From contig JAYMGJ010000669.1 of the NCBI GenBank assembly GCA_037178675.1, positions 1 to 46,172 of the forward strand: a stretch of 46,172 bases of DNA. Reading direction: 5' to 3'. A program made the position numbers and the translations under genes. Of this stretch, positions 21,730 through 31,140 are shown piece by piece. The DNA comes from Scleroderma bovista (lineage: Eukaryota; Basidiomycota; Agaricomycetes; Boletales; Sclerodermataceae). Numbering within the stretch: the stretch's first letter is position 1; every line of letters starts with the position of its first letter. Below the pieces are notes generated by a model. The model was not told the DNA's origin and did not search any database. It was given only the letters and a program-made list of their open reading frames with translations.

Positions 21730-22389
21730 GCACCCATGTTATAAGGGTCAGCCCATTTTGTCATTTTATGTTGCAGATGGGCAGGCCCATGTTGCATTCC
21801 CCCATCTCATATGTGTGGGCTCAATAGCTGTTTTCATCATATAAGGGCAGCCCATAGTGTATAATTCATATGATGTGGGTGGGCTGGTATCTCATTCCCC
21901 TATGTCATATGGACCAGCCCATGGAGTCCTCTCTTCCTATTACAGATGGATGGGCCCAAATTACATTCCCCCATCTCGGATGGGCAGGCCCTATAGCTAT
22001 CTATGTCACCTATGGGCCAGCCCAGATGTTGTGACGCCATGTGATATGGGTGGGCTGCAATATTACCCATCCCACATTATATGAGTCAGTCCAGTCCATA
22101 CTTCCCTATTGCTGATGGGTTGGCCCAGAACACCTTGTGCCATCCCATATGGATGGGCTCAATATCTGTTTCCATTATATATAGGGCAGCCCACATGGTA
22201 TCACATCATCTAATATAGTTGGGCTGTTACAGTAATTCACCCATATCACATGAGTCAGCCCAATGCCTATCTTACTGTTGTTGATGTCTGGGCCCATAAC
22301 ACATGCCCCATCCCATATGGGTGGGCTCAGTACCTGTTCCCATCATTGATAGGGCAGCCCATGATATATGACCTCATATGATACGTGTG
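21730..22389. repeat. left minisatellite arm of the TET/JBP cassette
   Basis: Repeats rich in GGGCAGCCCA, TGGGTGGGCT and GATGGGCAGGCCC. The innermost 50 bp (22340-22389) are perfectly inverted at 25597-25646. Similar motifs also occur at 20350-20545, next to the Myb/SANT-like gene. Confidence 0.82.
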
Positions 22390-22889
22390 GGGATTGGCTG
22401 GAAAGAACTTGATAGCCTCCTCGATTAAACCGGTGAGGCGGGTGCCATCTGATCTTGCTGTGACCACGGGACCATCGTGTTCCCACCACACATTTGGCAT
22501 TGGCCCAGTGATCGCAACATGTATTTCATTTGGGTGAATGCGGAAGACATTGATGTTGGAGAGCTCTAGTCGCAAGTCCTCTGGTGTCATTTCATCCACA
22601 GAGACGCATTCCAACACCTGGGCTGCAACTGCCGGGAGCCGCATGACAATGTTGGCCCTATTGCATGCCCCAAGAATGTGTTCCAGTGCTGCCTTTATTA
22701 GTGGTCAGGATCTGGAAAGTGGTATGAAACATAATGGCATACCACTTCTCCCTGAACGTGATCATACCATGGAACGGAATCCGGTAGGGCCCCCTCTCCA
22801 GACATCTGCAATGCACGGACAAAGCGTCGGAATCTCAATCCGAAGTACTGCAAGGTGAGCGAGAGTTGGCAGGAAGTAACTGTAGCCAT
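22327..22889 (-). CDS. unrecognised 170-residue protein, two exons, divergent from TET/JBP
   Basis: Exon 1 is 22889-22743 (MATVTSCQLSLTLQYFGLRF) and exon 2 is 22692-22327. The intron at 22742-22693 is GTATGC...AAAG with a CTGAC branch-like site. The spliced frame is open (…YDHVQGEV joined to AALEHILGACN) and contains VMRLPAVAAQVLECVSVDEM, LRLELSNINVFRIHPNEIHV and GLIEEAIKFFPANPH. The last 20 or so codons run into the 50 bp inverted arm repeat, so the C-terminus is encoded by the repeat. It is head to head with the TET/JBP gene. No domain recognised; possibly an accessory protein of the same element. Confidence 0.55.
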
Positions 22890-22914
22890 TGATGTGTGAT
22901 CAGGGATGTGGGGC

Positions 22915-22922
22915 TATAAATA
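22915..22922 (+). promoter_or_regulatory. possible TATA box for the TET/JBP transcript
   Basis: TATAAATA in GGGCTATAAATATAAG, in the gap between two divergent genes. The distance to the TET/JBP ATG (about 560 bp) would require a long, possibly spliced leader. Confidence 0.35.
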
Positions 22923-23119
22923 TAAGAGCACTGCTAGTATTCCCACATTCCACATGTTATTGTTCAAGATATCCTTACATTCCGCAGTGGTGTAATGATG
23001 GACTTCCGCGGTTGCTTGCAAAAACTGTCTGAGTCTAGTCTTGGTGATATTAGTGCTGTCACTGTGCCACTGAGCCTTGTAATAGAACTATCTTAAATGA
23101 TGTATCATGTTTCCATTTA

Positions 23120-23262
23120 GTACCATTCGCGGTTATATATTGGCATAATTCCCTCATGCAATCTGCACACCGCATTGCATTTCCAATGTGTACCATCCGT
23201 GGTGGTGTATTGGCATAAGTCCCTCATGCAATCTGCATCCCTCATCAATTGTACTGGTGTAT
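23120..23262. repeat. 70 bp tandem duplication upstream of the TET/JBP gene
   Basis: GTACCATTCGCGG and GTACCATCCGTGG, each followed by TATTGGCATAA and TCCCTCATGCAATCTGCA, at 23121 and 23191, with a third partial copy near 23255. It lies in the presumed leader or promoter. Confidence 0.75.
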
Positions 23263-23478
23263 TGGCATATTTCCCGCTAATATCAAATGCAACCGTGGTA
23301 TGGTGTGATTTCCACTGTCACCACCCTGCTCAGACACGTAGTACCATCACAATGGATCATCTTCCATCCCTTGATCCGTTATGACCATTTACATAAAATG
23401 CTCAATCTCCGCAGCTTCATATGAGTGAGTATATATGTCAGCACACTGGATCCATTCCAATTGCCGGTCCTTTCTGCC

Positions 23479-24741
23479 ATGGCTCCACCCACCCCCATAT
23501 TGGCTGATTACCATCTTGCTCAAAGAGTAGCACTTTACATGCGCCAACGCTTCTGCTTTGAGGCCTTTCCGCTGTCTGACAACCCCGCACCAGAACCTCT
23601 TTTTGATCTGCCGGTGGATACCGCGGTTGGCATGAATCACATGGTTTCCATGTTGGTGGCCGCATACAACAATCGTAGTGAGTGTCCTCATTGGACTTCT
23701 GCAATCCTTTCCACCATCCATCCAACAGTGCAGTCTGGTATTGATATTATCAGGCTGGATGAAGCCTTGGCTCCAATGGAACCTGGATCCAACCTGGACC
23801 GGGAGGCGCGGCTTGTCAAGAACTTTCCCTCATCAATTACGGGGCTTGTGGACAAGCCTGCTGTTATCCTTGGTGAGGGTGGAACTATTGTTCTGTGGTA
23901 CATTCCTGGTGCTATTGCCCGATCAACACAGGTGACATCCGCACTTGATTATTATGTGACTTATTGATTTGTATTTTAAGGACTGCATATTTCATGCCAT
24001 GTATTCCCTCCAGGATCCATTGAGCAGCAGCATCTTGGGCCGCACATGGAGGACAATGCCGCAATACTTCAATAATAAGGATGGCCAACTTGCGGGGTGT
24101 TTGGAATTCTCGCCAGCCAGACACCAATTAGGCCACTCAGTAAGTTACATGGGCTTAATTTTTGCAACCACTCCATGTTTGAATAGACCTGTCATGACGT
24201 GCCAACAATCTCTGCGGACCTGGACACAGAGTCTGGGTACCAGTGGTTGGCAGACATGACATTCCCTGCTTCCATTATATCGGGTGCACTATCCATAATG
24301 CATCTGCAACTGTATGATGTGGGTATGCGCAGGATTGAACTTCTTGATGATTGGTCCTGCAAGAATGACCCTAGAATGCAGCGTGCCCTCCGCAGGTGGC
24401 CCACGGTCTTTACCAATGTTTCCATCATTGCAAACCGATGCACACCCCTCCACCGCGACCCTCATTCCCGATCTAGCTGGTATGATGTCCTTGTCAATGT
24501 CGGAGACTTTGACCATTGTGTTTTGGATCTTCCCACACTTGGAATAGAGCTGTTGTACAGGCCGGGAACTGTGGCAGCATTTTCTGGTAGGTTGCTTAGG
24601 CACGGAGTCAATGCTGTTCAGGGGAATAGGTACTGTTTGACCTATTACATGAGGGATAACATCCACCATTGGCTTAATGTGCCAAGGTGTGATTTTATGC
24701 GGGTTCAAAGTTTGGAGGAGTCCTTATTGGCTAGTATGTAA
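23479..24741 (+). CDS. TET/JBP-type 2-oxoglutarate/Fe(II) dioxygenase, three exons, intact
   Basis: Exons are 23479-23931, 23981-24139 and 24187-24741, giving 388 residues with no stop. Introns (49 and 47 bp) are GT-AG and phase-consistent. The ATG at 23479 sits in CTGCCATGG; the frame upstream lacks an ATG. The catalytic double-stranded beta helix is at residues 260-375. The metal ligand motif HxD is in TPLHRDPHSRSSWYDVLVNV, then LGIELLYRPGTVAAFSGRLL, the distal His in RHGVN, and the 2OG-binding Arg in YCLTYYMRDNIH. Upstream are GRTWRTMPQYF and GYQWLADM-type segments seen in basidiomycete members. Known relatives oxidise 5-methylcytosine in DNA, and fungal copies are often carried by KDZ transposons. 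Inverted minisatellite arms flank the gene, and a KDZ transposase lies in the same inverted-repeat-bounded region. Catalytic activity is inferred. Confidence 0.88.
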
Positions 24742-24944
24742 TGAAGGCTTGTAGCCCATAGGTATTTATGTATAGTAATTTCTTAGGTGATGACTCTGGT
24801 GCCCTCCTGCCATATGACTGTGTGTTATGTATTGTGATCACCCATTTCATCCAGGCCAATGACAGTAAGTTGGTGAAACACTGGATCTATCAATAACAGG
24901 CATGGAGGATGACACAGATGACATGGTTGAATCACATAACAGCT
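24742..24944. other. TET/JBP 3' flank
   Basis: Short non-coding stretch between the stop and the right arm. No canonical AATAAA; ATGTATTGTGATCACCC near 24827 is unremarkable. Confidence 0.4.
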
Positions 24945-25760
24945 CTTGGGCTGCCCTATAGGTGAAAGAGACAGCCAGTGAGCACACCCATATCAGATGG
25001 GGAAATGTATCCTCAGCCCAGACATCTACAATGGCAACATAAATGTTGGGCATATCCATGTAATGTGGGTGATGTACTATTCCAGCCCACCCATATAATA
25101 TGATGTTACAGTTTATGGGCTGTGCTATATAGTATTATGGAGATGACTATTGAGCCCACCGGTATGGGATGGGTGACTGTGTTCTGGGCCCATGCATTGA
25201 CAATGAGAACATAAGAAATGGGCTGGCCCAAATACCCTGCGGAGGGTAGTATGCCAGCCCACCCATATCATATGATGTTACAGTTTATTGGCTGTGCTAT
25301 ATATGATGGAGACAGGAATTGAGCCCACTGGGATGGGATGGGTGACTATGTTCTGAGCCCATGCATTGAGAATGGGAACATAATCAATGGGGCTGGCCCA
25401 TGTACACTGTGGAGGGTAGTATTCCAGCCCACCCATATCATATGATGTTATAGTTTATGGGCTGTGCTATATATGATGGAGATAGCTATTGAGCCCACCT
25501 GTATGGGATGGGTGACTGTTCTGAGCCCATGCATATACAATGGGAACATAAGAAGTGGGCTGGCCCATATACCCTGGGGAGGGTAGTATGACAGCCCACA
25601 CGTATCATATGAGGTCATATATCATGGGCTGCCCTATCAATGATGGAGATAGCTATTGAGCCCACCTGTATGGGATGGGTGACTGTTCTGAGCCCATGCA
25701 TATACAATGGGAACATAAGAAGTGGGCTGGCCCATATACCCTGGGGAGGGTAGTATGACA
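24945..25760. repeat. right minisatellite arm of the TET/JBP cassette
   Basis: About five units with a period of roughly 157-169 bp: GCCCATGCAT recurs at 25198, 25367, 25524 and 25692. They are in inverted orientation to the left arm. The last two units are nearly identical. The arm stops abruptly at TAGTATGACA (25760), where gypsy sequence starts. Confidence 0.85.
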
Positions 25761-27081
25761 TGAAATGTAATTTCATATCTAAGGCCTTACTGAGTGATCG
25801 GAAGAAATGCGAGACAAACTCTGAGCCTTGGTCAGACGTTACATGTGCAGGGATGCCGTGCTTAGCGAAGACATGGAGTAGGAAGAGCTGTGTGAGCTCG
25901 GGGGAGGTTATGGTGTCATGAGTCAGGATGAATATGGCTTGCTTTGATAGTCGGTCAATAACTACCAATATGGCTGTGAAGCCGGATGAGGATTGGAGTT
26001 GCTCGATGAAATCCATTGAGATGGAATTCCATGGTCAGTCAGGGACCAGTAATTGCTTGAGCATCCCATAGGGTCGGTGACATGGTGTCTTAGCTTGGGC
26101 ACAGGTCATGCAGGACTTGACATAGTCCTTTACGTAGGTATGAATGCCTGGCCATGTGTATTCGCAATGAATGAGCTCTAGAGTGCGATTCTGACCAAAG
26201 TGTCCTGATAGGGGATGGACATGCTTGTATCTGAGGACACAAAGATGTAGATTATCGGCCTCAGGGACATACATGTGACCATTGAGACGTAGGTAACCAG
26301 TCTCATCAGTCGACCATTGGAGATTTGATGTGTCCGAGAGGTGGGCTTTAGCAATGGGATTGGTCGGCAGATTGGCTAGGATATCAGCATGGAGAGACTC
26401 GACGTCCATGAGTGCACTAGCTCTGAGTACTGGGGTGTGTAGGTATGTCGCACAAAGGGAATTGGTGAGCTGTTCAGCTGTGAACACCAGTCGGAGATTC
26501 TGTGGATTCACTTGGGCAAAGCCCCTATCCCCCTCTTTGGGGTAGACGTCCCAGCGTCTAGTCAAGGCGTCGGGCTTTGCATCAAGTTTACCAGGTCGGA
26601 AACAAATGATCAAGTTAAAAGAGGAGAGGTATTCCGACCATCAGGCTTGCCGACGGGTGAGAACCTTAGAGGTGGAGAAGTACTCCAAGTTTTTGTGGTC
26701 GGTCATGATGTCGATCGGGAAGGCAGGGCCCTCCAGATAATGATGCCAGGTCTTGAAGGCCTCAAAGATAGCGAGGAGCTCCTTGTCGTGTGTATTGTAG
26801 TTCAGCTCAGGTGCGGTCAGAGTGTGAGAGTAGAATGCAATCAGTTGTATCTCGTCGTCTGAACCTGTGATGGATAGGATATCAGCGATCGCATAGTCTG
26901 ATGCATCGGTCTTGACCATCAGTTGGGCGCCTGGCTGGAAGTGGGTGAGGATGGGAGTGGTAGTGAAGGCCTCCTTGAGTTGACTGAATGACCATCAGCA
27001 GATGTTGGAGAAATCCCAAGGGGCATCTTTCCGTGTCAACCAAGTTAGTGGGACCACTATATCAGAGTAGTTGAATATAAA
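25761..27081 (-). pseudogene. gypsy RNase H and integrase N-terminal part
   Basis: Same frame as the RT, broken by TGA codons near 27082, 26998, 26638 and 26032, all at places where CGA (Arg) is expected. RNase H: VKTDASDYAIADIL, THDKELLAIF and MTDHKNLEYF. Then the integrase HHCC zinc domain (HPLSGHFGQN...CMTCAQAK, 26200-26080) and the core with the first catalytic Asp (MDFIEQLQSS) and the second (TSDQGSEF). The third residue, Glu, is in the detached fragment at 30706-31132 (GYHPEGDGQTE). The sequence ends at MKLHF. Confidence 0.85.
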
Positions 27082-28197
27082 TCAATGGTAAAAGTTTGCA
27101 AAGCCGAGGAACAACTGAATGTCCTTCACCTTGCGAGGTTTAGGCCAATCACAGATTGTCTTGACTTTGTCTTGCAACATTGTCAAACCGTTGGGGGAGA
27201 GGAAGTATTCGAGGTACTCCACCGAGTCCAAATGGAACTCACACTTTTCAGGTTTGATGTAGAGCTTGTGCTGGCAGAGTCGCCGAAGCACTTCCCGAAC
27301 GTGCTTGGTATGGTCCTCCATGTTGTCCGAGTAGACTAAGATGTTGTCGAGGTAGACTATGACACAGACATCGAGCATGTCCGCACAGACCGAGTTGACA
27401 AACTGCTGAAAGGCTGCAGGGGCATTGGTGAGACTGAAGGGCATCACCTGCCACTCATACGAGCCATAGCGAGACCTGAAGGTGGTTTTCCACTCATCAC
27501 CTTCAGCAATGCGAACCAGATGGTAAGCATGTCTTAGGTCAATCTTAGTGTAGACATTTGCCCGACTCAGGGAGTCAAGTAGGTCGGAGATGAGGGGTAG
27601 AGGATACCGATCCTTCTTTGATATTTTGTTGAGTCCTTGGTAATTGATGCAAAGTCGGAGAGAGCCATCCTTCTTCTTGATGAAGAGGACAGGGGCTGCA
27701 TGGGAGGATGAGGTCAGATGGATGAAACCAAAGTGAAGATTTTCATCGATGAATGTCCGAAGGGTTTTGAGCTTGATGGGGGAGAGAGAGTAGAGTCTTC
27801 CAGGCGATAATGGCACTCCTTCTTCCAGTTCTATCTTAAGGTCATATTCCTGATGAGGCACGAGTACTGATGCTTTTGCCTTGCTAAAGACATTGGCAAA
27901 GTTGTGGTATGCCTTGGGGACAGAGGAGAGGTTGGGAGCAGTGTCGACTGACGCAGCATGAAAGCTACCGTCAGGCTTCAGCTGGATAGAGAACTGTTGA
28001 GAGCCATCGAGCTGGCAAGCCTTCAGAAAGGCTGCAGCATTGATGAGAGCGATAGGGGGTGCCCGAAGACCGGGAGCCTGAGGCGAGTCGGTCGGGGAAG
28101 GAGACGAGACTGACGTAGCATCAAGTCTCAGTGCGCTTGGTGAGGGCGCTACAGGATCGGGGAGTGAGCTCAGGGTTGGCGCTTGCTGCATGGATGT
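27082..28197 (-). pseudogene. gypsy reverse transcriptase, active site mutated
   Basis: A continuous RT domain: LFIKKKDGSLRLCINYQGLN, KDRYPLPLISDLLD, the first Asp in KIDLRHAYH, LTNAPAAFQQFVN, and the YxDD box read as VIVYLDNILVYS. The second catalytic Asp is Asn, a G-to-A change consistent with CpG deamination on the other strand, so this RT is inactive. The N-terminal linker is Ser/Pro-rich. The 5' end abuts the MITE (28198-28919), and the frame joins the protease when the MITE and one TGT are removed. Confidence 0.87.
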
Positions 28198-28919
28198 CAC
28201 TGCAAGCATTTCTCAATGTTTTATGACAAAACATTATAAAAATATAGAAGAAAGAGATACTCTTTTATTTACAATTTTGTTTAACAAAAAACACAAATAT
28301 CATACAGCATCATTTTGTCATTTTCTTTGCCAGAACATCATTTGAGATCATTTCTTATGTTAGAACTATAAAAAATTTAACCTTTTTCTTCTGCCTGTTC
28401 CTTGAAAAACAAATAAAGAAAAGAAAATGTAACTTTTCTCATAGCAAGAATTTCAGCATGGTTTATTAGAAATAAAATATTATATTATTTCTAAAAACAT
28501 ATTGAAAGAAAACAATAGATTTTTCTTCAAGAAACGTGATTGTGACTGGATACTGATTGGCTGGCTAGAGTGTTATGACCAAAAATATATAGCATATTTC
28601 CTAAACATTTATTTTTGTGGAATAGAGTATCTTGTGGTTCAAATTTTCACTGCAAAAATTTGAAAATGCTTGCTGTGAGAAAATTTACATTGTTATTTCT
28701 TTATTTGTTTTGCAAGGGACGGGCAAAAGAAAAAGGTTAAATATTTTATATGCTCAACATAAGAAATGATCTTAAATCATGTCTTGACACAAAAATGACA
28801 AAAATAATGCTGTATGATATTTGTCTTTTTTGTTGAAAAAAATTGTAAATAAAAGAGTATCTCTTTCTTCTATTTTTTTACAATGTTTTGTCATGAAACA
28901 TTGGGAAATGCTTGCAGTG
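28198..28919. mobile_element. CACTA-like MITE, 722 bp, inside gypsy pol
   Basis: The ends are CACTGCAAGCATTTC and its inverse, GAAATGCTTGCAGTG. Imperfect inverted repeats extend about 250 bp inwards from each side, including GAAGAAAGAGATACTCTTTT. The flanking 3 bp duplication is TGT (28195-28197 and 28920-28922). CACTG/CACTA ends with a 3 bp duplication fit the CACTA (CMC) superfamily. It is AT-rich and non-coding. Removal restores the protease-RT reading frame exactly. Confidence 0.8.
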
Positions 28920-28922
28920 TGT

Positions 28923-29309
28923 TCTGAACTCAATACTGCTCAATACCCAGTCAATCGACAGATTGTATCGGGTGAGCCAGTTGTGTCTGAGAACGATCTT
29001 ACAGTCAGAGTCCAACGGGGTGACATAAAATGTCATTGGGGTGACATCGCCAGAGGGAAAGTGGATGGGTAGATTGATTGCTTCAGTAATTATGGTGGTG
29101 GTGGTACCATCAAATAGACAGAGAACGATCGGGGGTACCGAGTAAAGCGAAAGAGAGTTCATATTGGCAAAAGATGGATCTACAAAACAATGGGTGGAAC
29201 CTGAATCTACTAATGCGGGGAAAGACTGTATATCGCGGTTACTGATAGTAACCTGAGGTTGGAGAGAGTTTGGATCGGAAAGAGCAGCTGTGTTGAGTCG
29301 GGCCTCCAT
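28923..29309 (-). pseudogene. gypsy aspartic protease
   Basis: Retropepsin-like segment with the catalytic triad in ALVDSGSTHCFVD, then MTFYVTPLDSDCKIVLRHNW (the flap and following strand) and SIDWVLSSIEFRT. It processes the gag-pol polyprotein in active elements. The C-terminal end is separated from RT by the MITE. The gag and protease frames differ by a break near 29340. Confidence 0.82.
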
Positions 29310-29368
29310 AGATGCACATTCGGGAACAATGCAACTTCCACTCTGTGTGGAGTCTTGGGAGTTGCTAA

Positions 29369-30435
29369 CTATTTTTTTGCCTCAGTAGGGGCTGTCAGTT
29401 TGGCTTCCGACGTGTTTGTAGTAGTGGCAGTAGCTGCCCTAGCCTTGGCTGCTCGAGAGCCTGACTTGGGGCAGTCCTTGGCCTTGTGGCCAGTTGCACC
29501 ACAGAACATGCACAGATTCATATTGAACCTGCACTTGCGTTCCTCAGAGGTCAGCTTGCCGTCTTTGCTGAGCTTGTCCAAAAGCTCAGCAGTCTTGCCT
29601 GACTTGTTAGATTTCTGAGTTGGGGTTGACGATGAAGAAGACTGGGCAGAATTGCCCAAGGATTTACCCTTGTCGGTTTTACCTGACTTGGTGTTGGGGG
29701 TGTTGGTACTAGTATTGGTAGAGGTCTTGTTCTGACGAGCGACCTCTTCCTTGCATTCCCAATATCGGGCATCGAGCTCCTGGGTAAGGATGTGAAGACC
29801 ATTCAGAGTGCGTGGTTTACCAACATGGCTTATCTCGTCCTTGATTTGGTTGAGGAGACCTGTGTAGAAGTGATGACATAGGGTGCCATCACCATAGCCC
29901 CTAACCTGGGACATGATATGGTTGAAGTCAACCATGTATCAATTGGTACAATGGTTATCCTTCATGTGGAGGTGGTTGAGCTGATGCTCGGCATCGGCAA
30001 TGGGGACCAAAGGTTGTTTGGAGTTCAATGATGAATTCTTCCCAATCGGTCATCCAGATCAGATGGTTGAGGGGGTCTCCTGAACCGAGTAGGTCTGTGT
30101 CAAGACCGGTTCTCCTTGATGATCTTACTAGGAGGTCCAGAGGTGCAGGAAACTAATGAGGAGGTAAGTCCAGACACTAGTAGGTGCTAGTTAGTGTGGA
30201 GAGTCAAGTCTGGGTCAAACGAACAAAGTCCAGGCACTAGAGAAGCACAGGGAGTAAGTCCAGGTTTTTGCAGAGTAAGTCCGGACTGCAGGAAAGTGGT
30301 CCGGAGTTGAGCGCAGCTTGTCTGGAGTGAAGGACATCCCAGAGGTGGGATAAGTCCTGAGAGGTCTAGTGTCGAGTCTGGGACAGAGGTGGCTTTTGCC
30401 CTCGTGCGAGTAGGAGACTTGCTAGGATTGGACAT
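29369..30435 (-). pseudogene. gypsy gag, frameshifted
   Basis: The N-terminal frame starts at ATG 30435 (MSNPSKSPTRTRAKATSVPD). A gag core follows with DPLNHLIWMTDWEEFI near 30060 and, in another frame, VDFNHIMSQVRGYGDGTLCHH (from 29935). A Lys/Ser-rich linker then leads to a CCHC zinc knuckle CMFCGATGHKAKDC near 29500. Stops and one frameshift interrupt 29940-30130. The role would be capsid formation and RNA packaging. It is preceded by 30436-30705, a leader-like stretch without a recognisable LTR. Confidence 0.78.
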
Positions 30436-30705
30436 AGGACCAAGGGGACGAGATAGGACGGAGGCTGGAGTTGGCCGGAGTTCAGGAGTTCAGGTGAACA
30501 GATGGATTAGGAGAGCATAGTGGGTAGATGATGTGCCCTTGGAAGGCGATTGCGTAGATTTGCGAACCATAATGACAGAGGAGAAAGGGAACAAAGTGCG
30601 ATGTGGTGTCCAAAGGAGAGTTAGAACTCCGCTTGGATGTGGTTGCTGAGGTCATCAGCCCTGTGGATTCTTTTCAGGGTTTTTCGCACAGGTTTTCAGG
30701 TGGGA

Positions 30706-31132
30706 TTATGTTTCCAAACTGGCTCTAAAGTACTTGGCCTTGACGATTACTTGATCACCGACTTTGAAATTGGGTGTGGGTGACCTTCTGGCATCAGCAG
30801 GGCCTTGGTACCTTTTCTGGGCAGCAGCCATTTCTTCACGTAGGTACTCATGCAGTGACTCTAAGTCAACTGCATATTCCCTTGCCCGAGCTGATGAAAG
30901 ATCACATTCGGGGTGCACAGCGAGGTTCGGGTGGTAGCCTTTGTTCACGAAGAACAGTGATACACCAGTGGTAGTGCTAGGGGCATTGTTGTAGGCGAAC
31001 TTGGCGAGGGGTAGTAGGTCCGACCAATTGTCCTGCTGGTAATTGCAGTACATCCTAAGGTATTGCTTGAGGGTTTGGTTAGCTCACTCGGTCTGTCCGT
31101 CACCTTCTGGGTGATAGCCCAAATGAAATGTA
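30706..31132 (-). pseudogene. gypsy integrase C-terminal fragment, displaced
   Basis: It encodes GYHPEGDGQTE (the third catalytic Glu), ANQTLKQYLRMYCNYQQDNW, AYNNAPSTTTGVSLFFVNKG and FKVGDQVIVKAKYF, then stops at TAA near 30706, before the chromodomain. One TGA follows QTE. It is the exact continuation of the integrase that ends at 25761, but it lies upstream of gag. A 1-2 bp indel lies at its 5' edge. It homologously overlaps the relic at 2395-2680. Confidence 0.82.
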
Positions 31133-31140
31133 CTGGTTTC

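Larger units (their letters stand above)
25761..31132 (-). mobile_element. circularly permuted Ty3/gypsy copy
   Basis: Reading the minus strand, the segment opens with the end of integrase (31132-30706). It then continues with leader and gag (30435-29369), protease (29309-28923), a MITE, RT, RNase H and the first part of integrase, stopping at 25761. Both outer ends lie at the same integrase position and share TGAAATGTA (25761-25769 and 31124-31132). The element is therefore opened inside integrase, not at LTRs, and no LTR was found within it. The copy is dead (several stops, mutated RT). Confidence 0.75.

Noticed and set aside
23425..23478. Extended N-terminus of the TET/JBP protein from 23425
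   Set aside because: The frame there begins with GTG, not ATG, and could be part of a leader intron; the ATG at 23479 has a good context.
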